DNA of 64,000 nt from Synaphobranchus kaupii (GCA_029718625.1 CM056389.1:22353381-22417380); one strand, 5' to 3'; shown: positions 22,750 to 33,935, counted from the stretch's first letter. Numbers and translations are program-made. The notes: a model not told the origin generated them from the letters alone.

Positions 22750-23072
22750 GGGTGTATCTGCTTAACAGATCTCCTTGTGCTGTAGTGGCATCATAGTTCT
22801 TTCACTATGGGAGCATCTGCCTAACAGGTCTCCTGGTGCTGTAGTGGCATTATAGTTATACCCGTATAGGAGTATCTGCCTAACAGGTCTCCTGGTGCTG
22901 TAGTGGCACTATAGTTATACCCGTATAGGAGTATCTGCCTAACAGGTCTCCTGGTGCCGTAGGGGTACCATAGTTCTTCCATTCTGGAGTATCTGCTTAA
23001 CAGATCTCCTGGTACCATAGTTATACCAGTATGGGAGAATAATCTTAACAGTTCTCCTGGTACCATAGTCAC
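22750..23072. repeat. 59-bp minisatellite, six units
   Basis: The motif 'taacaggtctcctggtgctg' starts at 22763, 22822, 22881, 22940, 22998 and 23046, so units are 59, 59, 59, 58 and 48 bases. The middle units are nearly identical and the outer ones diverged. Each unit includes a 'tatctgcctaacagg' segment. It lies upstream of an 'aataaattatcc' stretch, an arrangement seen in some retroviral U3 regions, but no LTR ends could be fixed. Confidence 0.92.
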
Positions 23073-23830
23073 ACTGTACGGAATCATTTGGTTATACTTT
23101 GTTGGTGAACCTGTTCATGTTTCTTTGTCTTAGCAGCATGTTATCCTGTGTTTAGCTATAGGTATTGGATGTGTTCATATTTGCTCTCACAGTCTTAACC
23201 AGTGATTATTATCATTAATAAATTATCCTATTTATAGACCTGATTTGTGTGGTCTCCATGACTCTAATCCATTTTATACCCTTTTCAGCCTAAATTACGA
23301 CTGAATACTCAGGGGGACAATTCTGACCAAGGACCAACTGATCAGTGGCCTGGTACAGCAAAAGTCTTTTGTGGTGTCCTCAAGTTGGGAAAGCAACCAA
23401 GTTCTGCCAGCAAAACGGGATTGGTGGTGCATGGTTCTGGTGACTTGGTGTGAAGAGAACCCCTGGACGTTCTACGTCGGTTCTTGTCAAATTCGCCTTA
23501 AGGAGCCCTCTGAATGCACGCTGACCTGGGCTCACAACTATCTATGTAAAAGATAATGCATGTATTGTGTTGGTTAGACCCCCAACCTCTGTGTTCTCCT
23601 ACGAACTGAGATTCAGCCATAGCGCTAATCCCGGGAGCATATATTGAGTAATGGTGGTACCCAAGGAAGAGTCGAGTGTAACCACTCCGAGCTCCAGGCA
23701 TGATTACCAGAAACCAAATTCTAAATTCTAGTTTTATTTGGAGTCAGATAACTACGAGAGTAAAACATTTAACATTAGGCAACATATTTAGGTGTATGTA
23801 ACACTGTGATATCAATGTTTTTTATCTTAA
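23073..23830. other. Non-coding stretch, no gene recognised
   Basis: Sequence of moderate GC content without a convincing gene. It may belong to an LTR-like repeat together with the 59-bp minisatellite, but this is unproven. Confidence 0.4.
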
Positions 23831-24474
23831 GCCACCAGAGGGAGCCAATGTGTATGCGTTATAATGTACAAAACTAATTTTATTCATTTTATGACATGTT
23901 TTGCATAGGGGTTTTGGACCCATAGATATCTACCCCCCTATACTGCTGAAAATATATAATTCTCACTGGGAAATTATGCAAAAGTGAGTTTTATGAGCCC
24001 AAACTGTTGATTTGTAGTTAAATATATCTTTTTTATTTTTATTTGCAGCAGTGCACAATTTAGCCATTTGGATAGATTTGGAGACACTAATGGACAACAG
24101 GATACACTGCTATATTTTGCATCATAGACCTTCACTAGTTCTGCATATCATCCTCAGATTTTGCAAAACTTGTGGACATGGAGTTTATGATCCAGGAAAT
24201 GTATATATATTACCGATTTCACTTATGTAGCTCTCAGCAAAATAAAAAAAAACTATTTTTAAATTTTTTTCCCCAAAGTTTCTTTGCATTTGTGGCACTT
24301 TATTTTGACTTAAATTATGAAAATAAACAAATCTAAGTTTGTATTGTAAATGGTACACCTGTCTTCTTTCATTTAAGCCATTTACCAAGTTTATGTGATG
24401 CTCACACCTGGAGTTATAAAGCCTTAAACAGAGCACCCCTAAATAGGTGAAATTTGCCATCTGCGCCAAGTGGT
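23831..24474. mobile_element. Possible piggyBac-type MITE between TTAA sites
   Basis: TTAA occurs at 23827-23830 and 24475-24478. The right end, read inward, is accacttggcgcagatggc, which resembles the cctcttgctgccaaatgcc terminus at 10669. The left terminus (gccaccagagggagcc) is a poorer match. The interior is AT-rich without a transposase. The call rests on termini only. Confidence 0.3.
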
Positions 24475-24542
24475 TTAAACAAACATGTAAAAATACAGAG
24501 AAATCAAACTAATCTAACAGGGGAAGGCTATGTTAACTATGG

Positions 24543-24640
24543 AAGTGTGTGTGTGTGTGTGTGTGTCGTGTGTGTGCGCGTGCGTGCGTGCGTATGTGTG
24601 CGTGTGCGTGCATGCACGCGCCTGCGCACGTGTCCTTTGT
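24543..24640. repeat. (GT)n microsatellite with GC-containing variants
   Basis: A run of GT, interrupted by 'cgtgtgtgtgcgcgtgcgtg' and other TGCG variants. This purine-pyrimidine alternation could adopt Z-DNA. Confidence 0.95.
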
Positions 24641-24910
24641 CTCTGAACAAAGGGGAGAAAACTGCGCATGTAGGCCTGTGCAGCACAGTTGTATCTGCGT
24701 GGCTGAATAACCTAGCTTAGCAACAATTAAGTATCGGTCCAAGCAGTGCAGAAGACGGACGCGAAACTGCAGCTCCTAACCGATAACGTTACATGCACCA
24801 AATGACTCGTTACTCACTGAATACCGACTATATTAATATTGTTAGTAATGTGGAGAGTTGAATGAAGAATTAGCATGCAGGAAGAGAGAAACCATGTGGG
24901 TTCTGTCACT
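24641..24910. other. Non-coding spacer
   Basis: Nothing recognised between the GT tract and the solo LTR. Confidence 0.4.
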
Positions 24911-24915
24911 CTATG

Positions 24916-26369
24916 TGTCAGGGGGGAGTGATGTGTGATGTGGGAGGAGCCCAACGCAGCAAGGGGATTCATTTAGCCCTTAGACCACTAAGGCGGGAAA
25001 CCCCGCAGATAAGGGAAGGAGACAAGACAAGGAACACACACACACCACAGCTACAGACCGGCTCACTGTTACACACGAGCCAGAAATAAAACGCCCTCTC
25101 GATAACAAGACGCACAAGAACAGGCAAGCAGCACAATGGCACAAACAAAACACACAGCAAACAAACACCGAAAACTAATGCAAATTAGTATACCAGGGCG
25201 AAAGGAACGGAGATCTAACGTTCCAAGGCTACTCAGACTCGCCGTAAAACACAAACCTGTCAATATACGCCCAGTCTTCCCCATAGGAAGACATGCACTA
25301 AAAGACGAAACCGGACCATAGTTCCGAACAAAATCGTCAAACTCCATGTACGGAGATAGGTGCCAAAAGGAACGAACAGGACAGGCTGCACCGGACAGTT
25401 ACCGGCTAAAAGACCAAAACGAGTTAGAGAATAAAAGCCCTGCCTCTTGGTAAAGAGGAATGTAAGGCGGAGGCGAAGGAACAGAGATAACGTTCCGTGG
25501 CTACATCCACGGAGAAAACATTTTACAGACGAGCCGACGGAGCACCGTCGTCCCATAACTTTACTAGCAGAATGACTAATGCAAGTTTACAGGAAAACAC
25601 ACGCCCCAGCCTCCCAGCAAAGGGAAATGAAAAGAGGTGAAGGAACAGAGCTAATGTTCCGATCTTAAGAAACGCGCAATCCCGCGCAAACATGTCCACA
25701 ACATCACCCAAGTTCCATATAAGGGGAGACTCACCCGGAGAACGAACAGAACTACAGTTCCGAACAAAAATCGTCCCACAGGTAAAAAGGGCGAAAGGAC
25801 AGCTGCAACAAAAGACAAACGCAAGCTCAAACAAAAATACACGCCCTGCCTCTAAGAATAAATAATGCCCTAAAGTCAGTATGATAAAATGCCCTGTCTC
25901 TTAGTAAAAGGCAATAGATCTAGGTAAAAACGACAAACAAAGGACAGACCAGAAAGCGGAGACTGAAATGAGCACACAAAACAGGAATTAAACCTGACAG
26001 CTCAAGCACAAAGCCAAGTCCCGCAAAACTCCAACAAAAGCACAACGGAGCAAAATGGTCTCCTTAAAAACACTAGACCAAACTTACCTACTGGCTAAAA
26101 CTTTAAAAGGGCTATATAAACCACACACAAAACAGAACAAGCAACAAACACTCACACTCAACAATCACAAACCACAATTAATCTCGAAGCCCAGAACAAA
26201 AGGAACATGGGCTTAAATAGCTCACCGGCAAGTATGTACAGCTGTGCAACGTATATGGGACTTCCTCGCGGGAAGAAGGAACTGAGCCAAAACTCCACCA
26301 CCGAAGCAGCGCCCACTAGTGGCGACCGAGGAACACGACCGCAAGGGAAAAGGGTCATAAACCATGACA
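24916..26369 (-). mobile_element. Solo LTR of an LTR retrotransposon/ERV, 1,454 bp
   Basis: The unit starts tgtca and ends tgaca, and is flanked by a perfect 5-bp direct repeat, ctatg, at 24911-24915 and 26370-26374. TG...CA ends with a 5-bp duplication are the signature of LTR integration. No partner LTR or internal genes are present, so it is best read as a solo LTR left by LTR-LTR recombination. Minus orientation is proposed because a 'gagctatttaagcccat' TATA-like box lies near 26216 on that strand. Internally, imperfect repeats recur, for example 'gttccgaacaaaa' and 'ggaacagag' segments near 25325/25770 and 25480/25645. The superfamily cannot be decided without coding sequence. Confidence 0.75.
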
Positions 26370-26374
26370 CTATG

Positions 26375-27158
26375 TAGGTAGCCAATTCGAACAGGGTAAA
26401 CACGGTGAACATAACTCATTAAAATAAACAGTAAATGGACAGATATAACCACACAGATTCACATTAACCCAATAAGACTAAACTAAACTGTAGCTACTGC
26501 CTGGAATGCTTAGTCAGTCTTACGGAGATACTTCCACCCGTGTTGTCATCTCCGGTGGTCGCTGTTGAGCTCCTGGGAACACACGGTCGTGGAATTGTGA
26601 ATTGTGAGGTTTTCCAGCAGTCAGAGCCGGTGTCCTTTTCGCGGCGTTGGTGGCGATGACAGCTGGTCTCCCTCCAGTCGTCTGGGGGTGTCCCTCTCGC
26701 TGTTTGTAAAAGTTTGTTTTGCTGAAGTTTCTTGTGGTCAGCTAGCGCAGTGCTGCACGCACTCTAGTTCACACGGGGGATGAAGTAAACTTATTCACCG
26801 CAAGGCGAGCTAAGTCAGTGGCCCCTTGGAGAGCCACGTTCTCTGTGTTTTCACAGAAATCTCCTCAGCAATAGCAGAAATCCTCTGCGTTCTGCGAACC
26901 CCAGTATTAGGAGAACTCCACAGAATTGTGGGAGTTTCGGAGCTCTGAACGCCACCGTGTTGTGGGAGTCTCAGGGAAAAGTGACCAAGTCCGCTGGATG
27001 CAAGGGCGAGAAGAAAGGGGCGATGGTCGTCACTCAGTTTTATTAACTTGGTGGGGGGAAGGGAGCCTTCACACCGGTTCACTGTGTGATGAGGATTTTA
27101 AACGCCGCGCGCGCAGATGACGTCATCAGACGCTCCTCCATGTTCTTAAAGTGACAGT
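26375..27158. other. GC-richer non-coding stretch
   Basis: No gene recognised. Short duplicated phrases such as 'ttgtgggagt' occur around 26928 and 26961. There is an 'aaacgccgcgcgcgcagatg' CpG-rich segment just before the TIR transposon. Confidence 0.4.
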
Positions 27159-27390
27159 CAGTGGCTGTATCCCAAACCGCATACTTCCATGCTCCGAGCA
27201 CGCATAGCGAGCATGCATCCATCTTGGAGTGCGAGTCCAAAAACTGCGGTAGTACGGAGCACGGATAAAGTACCTGGATGCGTGCTCCGTTTGTTCAAAA
27301 TTCAAAGTATGCATCGACTCTTGCTCCGACCAGAAAAAATCCCATCATTCCTTTCAAGAAAAAAGTCAAGACCAAAAATTTACTATCATA

Positions 27391-27442
27391 ATGGCGGATG
27401 ACAGCACGGAAGGCATTGCCTCTCCCGTTGCCTTCTACAAAT
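27391..27442 (+). other. Candidate short first coding exon of the TIR transposon
   Basis: An ATG opens 17 codons (MADDSTEGIASPVAFYK) that run directly into an 'aaatgtaagtaa' splice donor. It lies about 230 bases inside the left terminus, where many eukaryotic DNA transposons begin their transposase. No second exon was identified, so this is tentative. Confidence 0.3.
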
Positions 27443-28214
27443 GTAAGTAATTTCAACATTTCTATGTGAACATTTTCACAAGTTTGAAAAGATCTGGCAC
27501 AGCACTATTTCTGTTGGTGTTTTAATACTGAGCTAGCTCAATAATTAAGATAACTTTTAGCTCCAGTTAGTTAGCTTTCTTTATGTAAATTGGACTGCAA
27601 TTTGCTCGGTAACAGCTATAACTGACTTGCTAGCGAGCTGGATATCAACCCTCTTACTAGCTAGCGTCACACTAGTTATCGTTAGTTAACTTAACTATAA
27701 CACTAACGTCACTTGTGTTTAATGCTAGCTCATGTTAATATTTGGTATTGATGCATTATATTTTCTGGTTTTCCATTTGTGACACTAGGGACATAATGTT
27801 ATGTGTGTGGCCCCAGCCATGGTCCCTCTTGTTGGGGAGCATCCCAATGAGTGCACGGATTGCCCGTCGGGATAAGCGGAAGTCTGGCTGGAGATCCTGG
27901 TCGTCATAAAAATATTTGGCAAGGATGGGGACATTGACATTGATCCTGCCATAGGTTGCAAGGCTCTCTCCCTAGAGACACATTTCCCAAGTATAATAAA
28001 TATACTCTGCCTAACTTCAGTGCGTCTCTCTATTTGTGTAGTATTGACACCTAGTGGTTCAGATTGGAAACTTAAACGGGGAAAACTACATTAGGAGTTT
28101 GTAAATTAATAAAGTGCTACAATGTGAATGAACAGCACAATATGCGATGCAAAATAAAAAAAATTTTCATATACATTTTTTAAGTTTAATGATATGCAAT
28201 GTTAACCAGTGTAG

Positions 28215-28427
28215 CTAGCTAGTCGGCTGTATAAGACAACCTACGTCGGTGCTGACAAGCGCAATTGTTCTACGAAGAGAAGCCCCCCTCTTCACCCCAG
28301 CTCTCCGGATGGCTTGCCTTCGTCGGATGCCGTTTTCAATAATGATCCGCCGTCTTACTCTGACAGCAGCCCGTCTTTTCTCTCTTTCAATGGAAAACCA
28401 CCCCAGAAGCAACAGCACCACAAACAT
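28215..28427 (-). other. Arginine-rich minus-strand open frame, unassigned
   Basis: Seventy codons begin with a short hydrophobic run (MFVVLLLLGW) followed by a strongly basic stretch with 'RRAAVRVRRR' and 'RRRQAIRRAG'. It could be a remnant of transposase coding sequence inside the TIR element or a chance frame. No family is recognised. Confidence 0.2.
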
Positions 28428-29130
28428 GGCTCCATTTCTACTAACTGCGTACCCAGTTGTTCACGCTCTGGTAAACAGCGCAAAAATAATCAAAACACAG
28501 ACGATTGCTTACAATGCAAAGACAATTTTATTATGGGGTTGATTGTTTACTGAAAGGTATCCAATGATATAATGAATAGGCTGTCTTCCTAGCCATCCTT
28601 GCCTTCCACTGACTTTTCTGGAATAAGAACGCTAGCAAAAAGGATAATTCAACTGTTGTGGACATTGCTGGTTATATCAGAATATTTAATTAACAGCCGA
28701 TACAGTAGCCTACAATGCCAGTTGATGTTATGCCTCTCAGGTTTATTTTTATTTTTTATTTTATTTTTTTTATTTATTTATTTCGGCACGCATATAGTCA
28801 CACTTCATCACAATTTCTGTAATATGCCCTGAACAAACACAGTACCTGCCGAAAAGGGATATGGGAAAAAGCAGACTGCTTATCAAGGTCCCGCCCCAAT
28901 TCCCAAATCAAATTTGAATGTTCACATTATACATTGTTTAAAACAGATTGTTTCATATCACAACAGCTTCATATCACAATTTGAATGTACATATCAACAC
29001 AGCCATGAAAGTCAAAACCGCTTACAATGTTTTTGCACATTGTGACATTGTTTTCATTTCATGGTAACCCACTTTGTTTATGTTTGGTAGTCCCCTACCA
29101 TCTTCCATTTTATCCCACGCTTGAAGACCT

Positions 29131-30069
29131 TCAATTCGTAGACAATTTAATCTCAACATTTAAACTGTTCCAAAGCTTAACCCCCGCAATAGATACAGAA
29201 TGACCTCTGAGTGTAGAATTCATCAGCCTCTGCCTGCAAACCATGCCTCCCCCCAAGCCGTGTGTGTCACAACTTGAGAGGAAGCACGATTCACAAACAG
29301 AAATCGACGAATCATTCCACTTTTGTTTCATCATATCTTGTTCAAGATCTTTGAGTCTCTTTTCATTTCTAATTCTTTTTAAGGTTTTTGACACTGGTTT
29401 CTGATCCATAAAGTCACCACACATGAAAACATTTCTCTGTTTCATTTTTGCTAGTATTTCCCCCAGGCAATTGCTGAATAAATCTATTTTTGAACTGGGT
29501 GCTCTGTAAACACAGCATATAACAGTTTTTTTACCTTTCAGCATTGACAATTCAATTGTTACACACTCCATTACATTTTCAACGACCATTGACATGCTTT
29601 CCAGAATCTCAAAATGTATGCTCTCATCAATAAACAGGGCAACCCCTCCACCAGATTTGTTACTTCTGCTCTTACACACAAAATTATACCCTTCAAGGTG
29701 GAAGTCCATGCATTTCTCATCGTTCATCCAAGTTTCCGACACTGCAATGATGTTGAAAGTTTTAGCAAATGTCAATAGATAATCCTGTATCTGGCCAAAG
29801 TTGGCGTATAAACTCCTGCTATTGAAGTGGATTATTGACAGCTTTCCATCCATGCTAATGTCCTCGTTGAACTGGTCTTCCAAGTAATATCCACATTTGT
29901 TTATTCCATTATAATAAAAGTGTCTGTCCAGATCAACTTCTTCATTCGGGTCTTTTGATCTTTGATGCTGGTTAGATGCCATACTCACTTTTTCATAATC
30001 AGCAATTTTATCCACCAATTCATTCATTTTAATCAGTGAAGCTTTTCTTTTTGGTTGAACTGAGTTCAT
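29131..30069 (-). pseudogene. LINE ORF2 remnant: endonuclease joined to C-terminal tail, RT deleted
   Basis: The first ~220 codons resemble an apurinic endonuclease domain: 'LSIIHFNSRSL', 'FNIIAVSETWMND', 'SGGGVALFIDE' and 'CCVYRAPSS', ending at 'NVFMCGDFM'. The frame then runs straight into what looks like the extreme C-terminus of a LINE ORF2, with 'CESCFLSSCDT', 'NSTLRGHSVSIAGVKLWNSL'. The whole RT domain and the end of the endonuclease are missing, with the frame kept open (312 codons). The endonuclease would nick target DNA to prime reverse transcription; here it cannot be complete because the catalytic C-terminal His/Asp blocks are lost. It depends on other copies for any mobility. Confidence 0.82.
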
Positions 30070-30096
30070 GGAGTATTCACATAGTTTTCACGTACC

Positions 30097-30762
30097 TTAC
30101 TGTTCAAATTTCTCCAGCTCCTCCAACGCCCTGATCAGCACCGGTCTGGTATTTTCTGGAGATGACCCATTGGGTTTGATATAGACTTTACAGTTCGCCG
30201 TCCAGGTGTTTTGTAATTTTTTTCCTTTCTTCAGTTGATGAGCTTTCCAAGCGATGGTAGCGTTTACTTTGCTGAGATTTTCGTTGATAAACACGTTGGA
30301 TCCTTTCAGCTTTTTACCCTGCTTCAGCAGAGCAACTTTGTGTTTCCTGCTTGTGAATCTCAGCACTACTGCCCGGGTTTCGTTGTCACAGCCTCCGTTA
30401 ACTTTTTTCTTGGGAAGCAGATGGCAAGAATCCACATTGTCGAGATCCATGTCGATGTTTTTAGAGTTTAGAAACTCTGCCACCTGCACTTCCACAGATT
30501 GCATGTTTGCCTCGCTCCTGGGTTTAATCTCGAGACCTGTGATGATCACATCATTGAGCTTCCCGTGCTGTTCAAGCTCCTCCACTCTGATGGTCAGAGA
30601 CTTTATCAGCTGGTCTTTCTTGACATTTTCCTCTTTGAGGTTTCGGAACTCCTTCATTAAGTCGTTCAGTTGGACCTTGATACCATCAAGGCTTTCCATG
30701 ATTGCTGACAAGTCCGGTAGACTGGACTGGCTCGATTTGCCTGTCCTGTCTGTCTTGCCCAT
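30097..30762 (-). CDS. LINE ORF1 protein, coiled coil plus RNA-binding domain
   Basis: A 221-residue protein. Residues ~15-75 form a likely coiled coil with heptads and many Lys/Glu/Leu ('MKEFRNLKEENVKKDQLIKS'). Residues ~70-185 have the layout of an L1 ORF1p-type RRM ('NDVIITGLEI', 'ETRAVVLRFTSRKHKVALLK', 'NVFINENLSK'). C-terminal residues are basic then acidic. The family's proteins form trimers that coat LINE RNA and act as nucleic acid chaperones. The frame is intact although ORF2 is not. It lies 27 bases upstream of the ORF2 frame, as in two-ORF LINEs. Confidence 0.8.
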   Translation of the reverse strand: MGKTDRTGKSSQSSLPDLSAIMESLDGIKVQLNDLMKEFRNLKEENVKKDQLIKSLTIRVEELEQHGKLNDVIITGLEIKPRSEANMQSVEVQVAEFLNSKNIDMDLDNVDSCHLLPKKKVNGGCDNETRAVVLRFTSRKHKVALLKQGKKLKGSNVFINENLSKVNATIAWKAHQLKKGKKLQNTWTANCKVYIKPNGSSPENTRPVLIRALEELEKFEQ

Positions 30763-31220
30763 TTTCTTGGTTCAGTGGTTTTTTAAGGATTTTTAAGGAT
30801 TTGCTATATGGTTTTCTACCGCCAGCTGTACCGTACAGTACAGCCTGATATTATTTCGCTGAGCTTATCATTCAGTTCTCTCTCCCCCACAGTTCACAGC
30901 TGTTGCCTTGAGCTGTTGCCTTGAGCTGTTGCTCCTTCAGTAGCTAGACTAGACTAGGTTTAGTCTACTTACTTGTCGGCATTTCCCCGATAGTTACGGG
31001 AAAGGTTAAAGGTTATAGGTCAGATGTCGCCACAAAGTGCGTCCCACGACTGAGCAAAACTTTCCGTGATACCGTACTTCCATGCTCCAGAGTGCGAGCT
31101 CCCAAGCCTTGAGTGCGTACTCGGGAGCACGGTAGTACGGTAGTGCGGAGCATGGAAGTATGCGGTTTGGGATACAACACTCTGGAGCATGGAAGTATGC
31201 GGTTTGGGATACAGCCAGTG

Positions 31221-31772
31221 TTTGTGTAAAGACTGTCAGCTGGCTGTTGGTCCCTACAGTACCTTTCCTCTGTGCACTGGTGTGGGAAATGTGACCCATA
31301 AAGTAAGTGCTCTATGAACTGCAAAGAAGACTGTGGTGTTGTGTGCCTGTTGCTGTTGACTAAGGAGGAGGATGTCTATATGCATTTTTTTTTTTCCTTT
31401 GACAGAAACACTCAGTGTCTGCCTTCTTCGGTGGGGGGGTTGTTCTTCCTCGCATAACTTTTAATGTTCCTCATTTCAAGAAAAGTTGCTTAACCTACTG
31501 TGGAGAAGCAGTACCACACTAACGTTAGATGACGAGTTCTAAAAGACATATGCACTCATCATCACAGAGAGTGACATCAGCATGCCTCATTAATACAGAT
31601 AAGTTCGGTTTCGTTCACTGGCATGGGCTCACATTTACTTGGTGGCGCATAGTACAAGGCTAATGAATTGTACCTACATCCAAATAAGCGCGGCACACGC
31701 CAGGTGCCCCTCATACAAGCATTTTGAGTTTATTGCACTCTGTTCTCATTAGTTAAAATGCTTGACCATAGA
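31221..31772. other. Non-coding spacer
   Basis: Nothing recognised. The older OR-linked block begins about 31773. Confidence 0.45.
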
Positions 31773-33474
31773 ATAAATAATTAATTTCTTCAATTTTGAT
31801 ATTTGTTGAGTCGATGGGATGTATAATAAAAAAAAAAAATTAAAAAAAATAAATAAATAAACAGAATTAAAACTAAAATTACTTTATTTGAGGAAATTAT
31901 ACACACTACATACTGATATGAAGCAAAAATAACTTTTACAGTGCACAAGCAGAAGCACATAACTTGATGAAATACTTCAAAACACAATATCTCAAATATA
32001 ATAGCCTACGTATCTCAACAAACATTGCACACCAGTTATATTGCAGTAACATATATTGCACATTTTAAAATATATGCAATTACTTTTTTGTCTTTACACT
32101 TTTATTTTGATAAATTACTTTGTTATTTTATATTTTTTCACCGCCCTGTGCACTCAGACATTTTTTCCAATAGATGACGAACAAAATATATAAGCATACA
32201 TTTGCATAAACATAGCATCAAGAACATGCCGGTCAATATATCTCAAGGAACACATCCAAGGTTTGAAAAATAATGGACGAAGCACGAACAATTTGTCGTC
32301 GTTGTTTTATCGCGTGGTTTAATTCATATTTAACAGACGATCACACCCAGGTGTATTTAAGTTAATAAAAAAATTGAATGAAAGACGAAGTCATTAATTA
32401 ACAACACGCAGTATGCAATTCGTGTGTTTCTTTTTTCTTTACGTACATTATAAATAGCTACTGGGCCTATCTGTGTCTGAAAGCTTTGCTGGGTCGTTTG
32501 CAGTCCGATTTAAAAAGTCTTCTGGATTCCTTCTTGGTAAAGCATGGTTGATTCTCCTATTTTCTTGACCCTTGTATATATTAAAGGATGTTCATGTAAT
32601 CCACATTTTAATCTAAACACAGAGCAAACGGTAGTCTATCTGAACAATAACTTTTACTTTGATTTAGGTACGTTTTTATGTCTAAATAGAGAAAAAAAGC
32701 ATGTCTGAGGCTTATATTTACGACGAGAAATCTAGTAAATGTGTGGCTTGGTGTCCACACTTTCACCAATTAGGAGCCTATTAAGCCTTTAATTTGATCA
32801 GTTAACTTTTCCTCTTTTTATGTAATCGTTAGCGTTATAACGCAGTGTTTATTTTAGACTTTTATTCTTAATGACATGCAAAGCTATTTCTGGCATAATG
32901 TGTTTTAAGAGGGTAAATAATCCCTAAAAACATGAAAAGTGTAATTAAAAAGGAAACATTAACAGTTGATTAAAATTCTGGGATGGTTGGCAGGTCAACT
33001 CAGGGGTCCAGTGGCCCGAGTTTGAGAACCCCTGTACTATTCCTTCAAATATATAAAAATAAAAACGGCAAATTACCACACAGGCTACATCCAGTGCGAT
33101 TTTGTATCAGCTCGCGAGCTCCTATTATTTATCATTTACTGATGGGTGAAGTTTTTTTTCAGTTTCCTCAGGCTCTTTTTAATTTGCTCCAATATCTCGT
33201 CGCTTTTTAGAGAGTAGATAATTGGATTTAGAAGTGGGGGGATAGAGGCAGACATGGACGTGTTAATAATTCTGGTGTCCGTGTCAATGTTCACGTTGAC
33301 CCAAGCCACGATATAAGTAACATTAATAGGAATGAAAAATATTGCAACCAAGATTAAATGTGCGGAACACGTTTTAAACGCTCTCCACCTACCCTCGGAC
33401 GACTCAATGTTCAAAATTGCGTAGATAATAAAAATGTATGTCACAGCTATGAAGCCAAAAGGAAGGAAATGACA
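31773..33474. repeat. Third, older copy of the OR-linked block (truncated)
   Basis: This stretch follows the order of 13757-17600 (copy A) with visible divergence: 'gatatttgttgagtcgatgg', 'actttatttgaggaaattat', 'gcatcaagaacatgc', then the OR 3' half. It lacks the Tc1 element, the L2-like tail and the left end of the 'ccagtggttctcaa' element. It is therefore a separate, older duplicate of the OR unit, not part of the recent A/B pair. Confidence 0.85.
33136..33474 (-). pseudogene. Odorant receptor pseudogene, C-terminal third only
   Basis: About 110 codons match the end of the two intact ORs: 'FLPFGFIAVTYIFIIYAI' (TM5), 'GRWRAFKTCSAHLILVAIFF' (loop 3 and TM6), 'NVTYIVAWVNVNIDTDTR' and 'PPLLNPIIYSLKSDEI' (TM7 and tail). 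Homology stops at about 33474, in the middle of TM5. Nothing from TM1 to TM4 follows; unrelated sequence with a THAP-like remnant begins instead. The remaining frame is open to the stop at 33136. It is more diverged from copies A and B than these are from each other. Confidence 0.92.
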
Positions 33475-33634
33475 ATGATGCATTACCAATGCTTACAGGG
33501 ACGCGCCGCCATGTTGGAGGACCAACTCTAAAGAGATGCTTAACTTTACTAGTAGTGTTTGCTACTCCATGAAACGAGTCAATCTTAAAATGGTATCTAA
33601 CGTTAGCTAACGCTACTATGATTGCTGTCCTACA

Positions 33635-33830
33635 ATGCCAAACTTCTGCGCTGCGTATTGATGTGCGACTAAAGCTGGGAAAAGGGGAAAATGTCCTTTT
33701 ACATGATAATCTGAGTACCCACCATAGTAAGCGGCCAGGCAGGGTGAACAAACTAAATTTTACGACCAAAAGAAGAGACTGTTGGTTGAAAGCACTGAGG
33801 AGTGAGCTGAATTTAGACAGCAACCAGTAG
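33635..33830 (+). pseudogene. THAP-domain-like remnant
   Basis: From the ATG at 33635 the frame reads MPNFCAAY, a stop codon, then CATKAGKRGKCPFT, followed by more stops. After a frame change, 'TTKRRDCWLKALRSELNL' runs to a stop at 33830. MPxxCxAxxC at the start and the 'KRRDxWLKALR' tryptophan segment are the first half of a C2CH THAP zinc finger, as found in THAP proteins and P-element-type transposases. The C-x2-H end is not visible. Two or more disablements make this a decayed exon of a THAP gene or a THAP-bearing transposon. Confidence 0.5.
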
Positions 33831-33935
33831 CTACAGCATAGACTCGGATGATTAATAAATTATGTGTTATGGACAAATTATAACGTTATCCAGTTAATAT
33901 ATACATAACTAGCTGGCCTAATGTACGTTTATGTG

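Larger units (their letters stand above)
28742..30838 (-). mobile_element. Two-ORF LINE, internally deleted, minus strand
   Basis: Read on the minus strand there is a 5' region, an ORF1 (30762-30097), a 27-base gap, an ORF2 remnant (30069-29131) and a 3' region ending in an A-rich tail (TTTATT-rich on the plus strand, 28742-28783). No target duplication was recognised. The element lies inside the TIR transposon. Confidence 0.8.
27159..31220. mobile_element. TIR DNA transposon (family undetermined) with nested LINE
   Basis: The left end 'ggctgtatcccaaaccgcat' followed by 'acttccatgctcc' is matched by its exact reverse complement at the right end (about 31183-31217), giving inverted ends of at least 33 bases. 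The right end is duplicated in tandem: the same motif also occupies about 31148-31176. No unambiguous target duplication was found. Ends of this type resemble PIF/Harbinger- or ISL2EU-like fish elements, but no transposase could be read to confirm this. The LINE at 28742-30838 is nested inside and accounts for half the length. Confidence 0.6.

Noticed and set aside
22821..23087. Repetitive protein on the minus strand
   Set aside because: A by-product of the 59-bp minisatellite.
24969..25834. Several Cys- or Leu-rich minus-strand frames as membrane proteins
   Set aside because: They lie within the solo LTR, whose A-rich plus strand gives stop-poor Phe/Leu/Cys-rich frames on the other strand.
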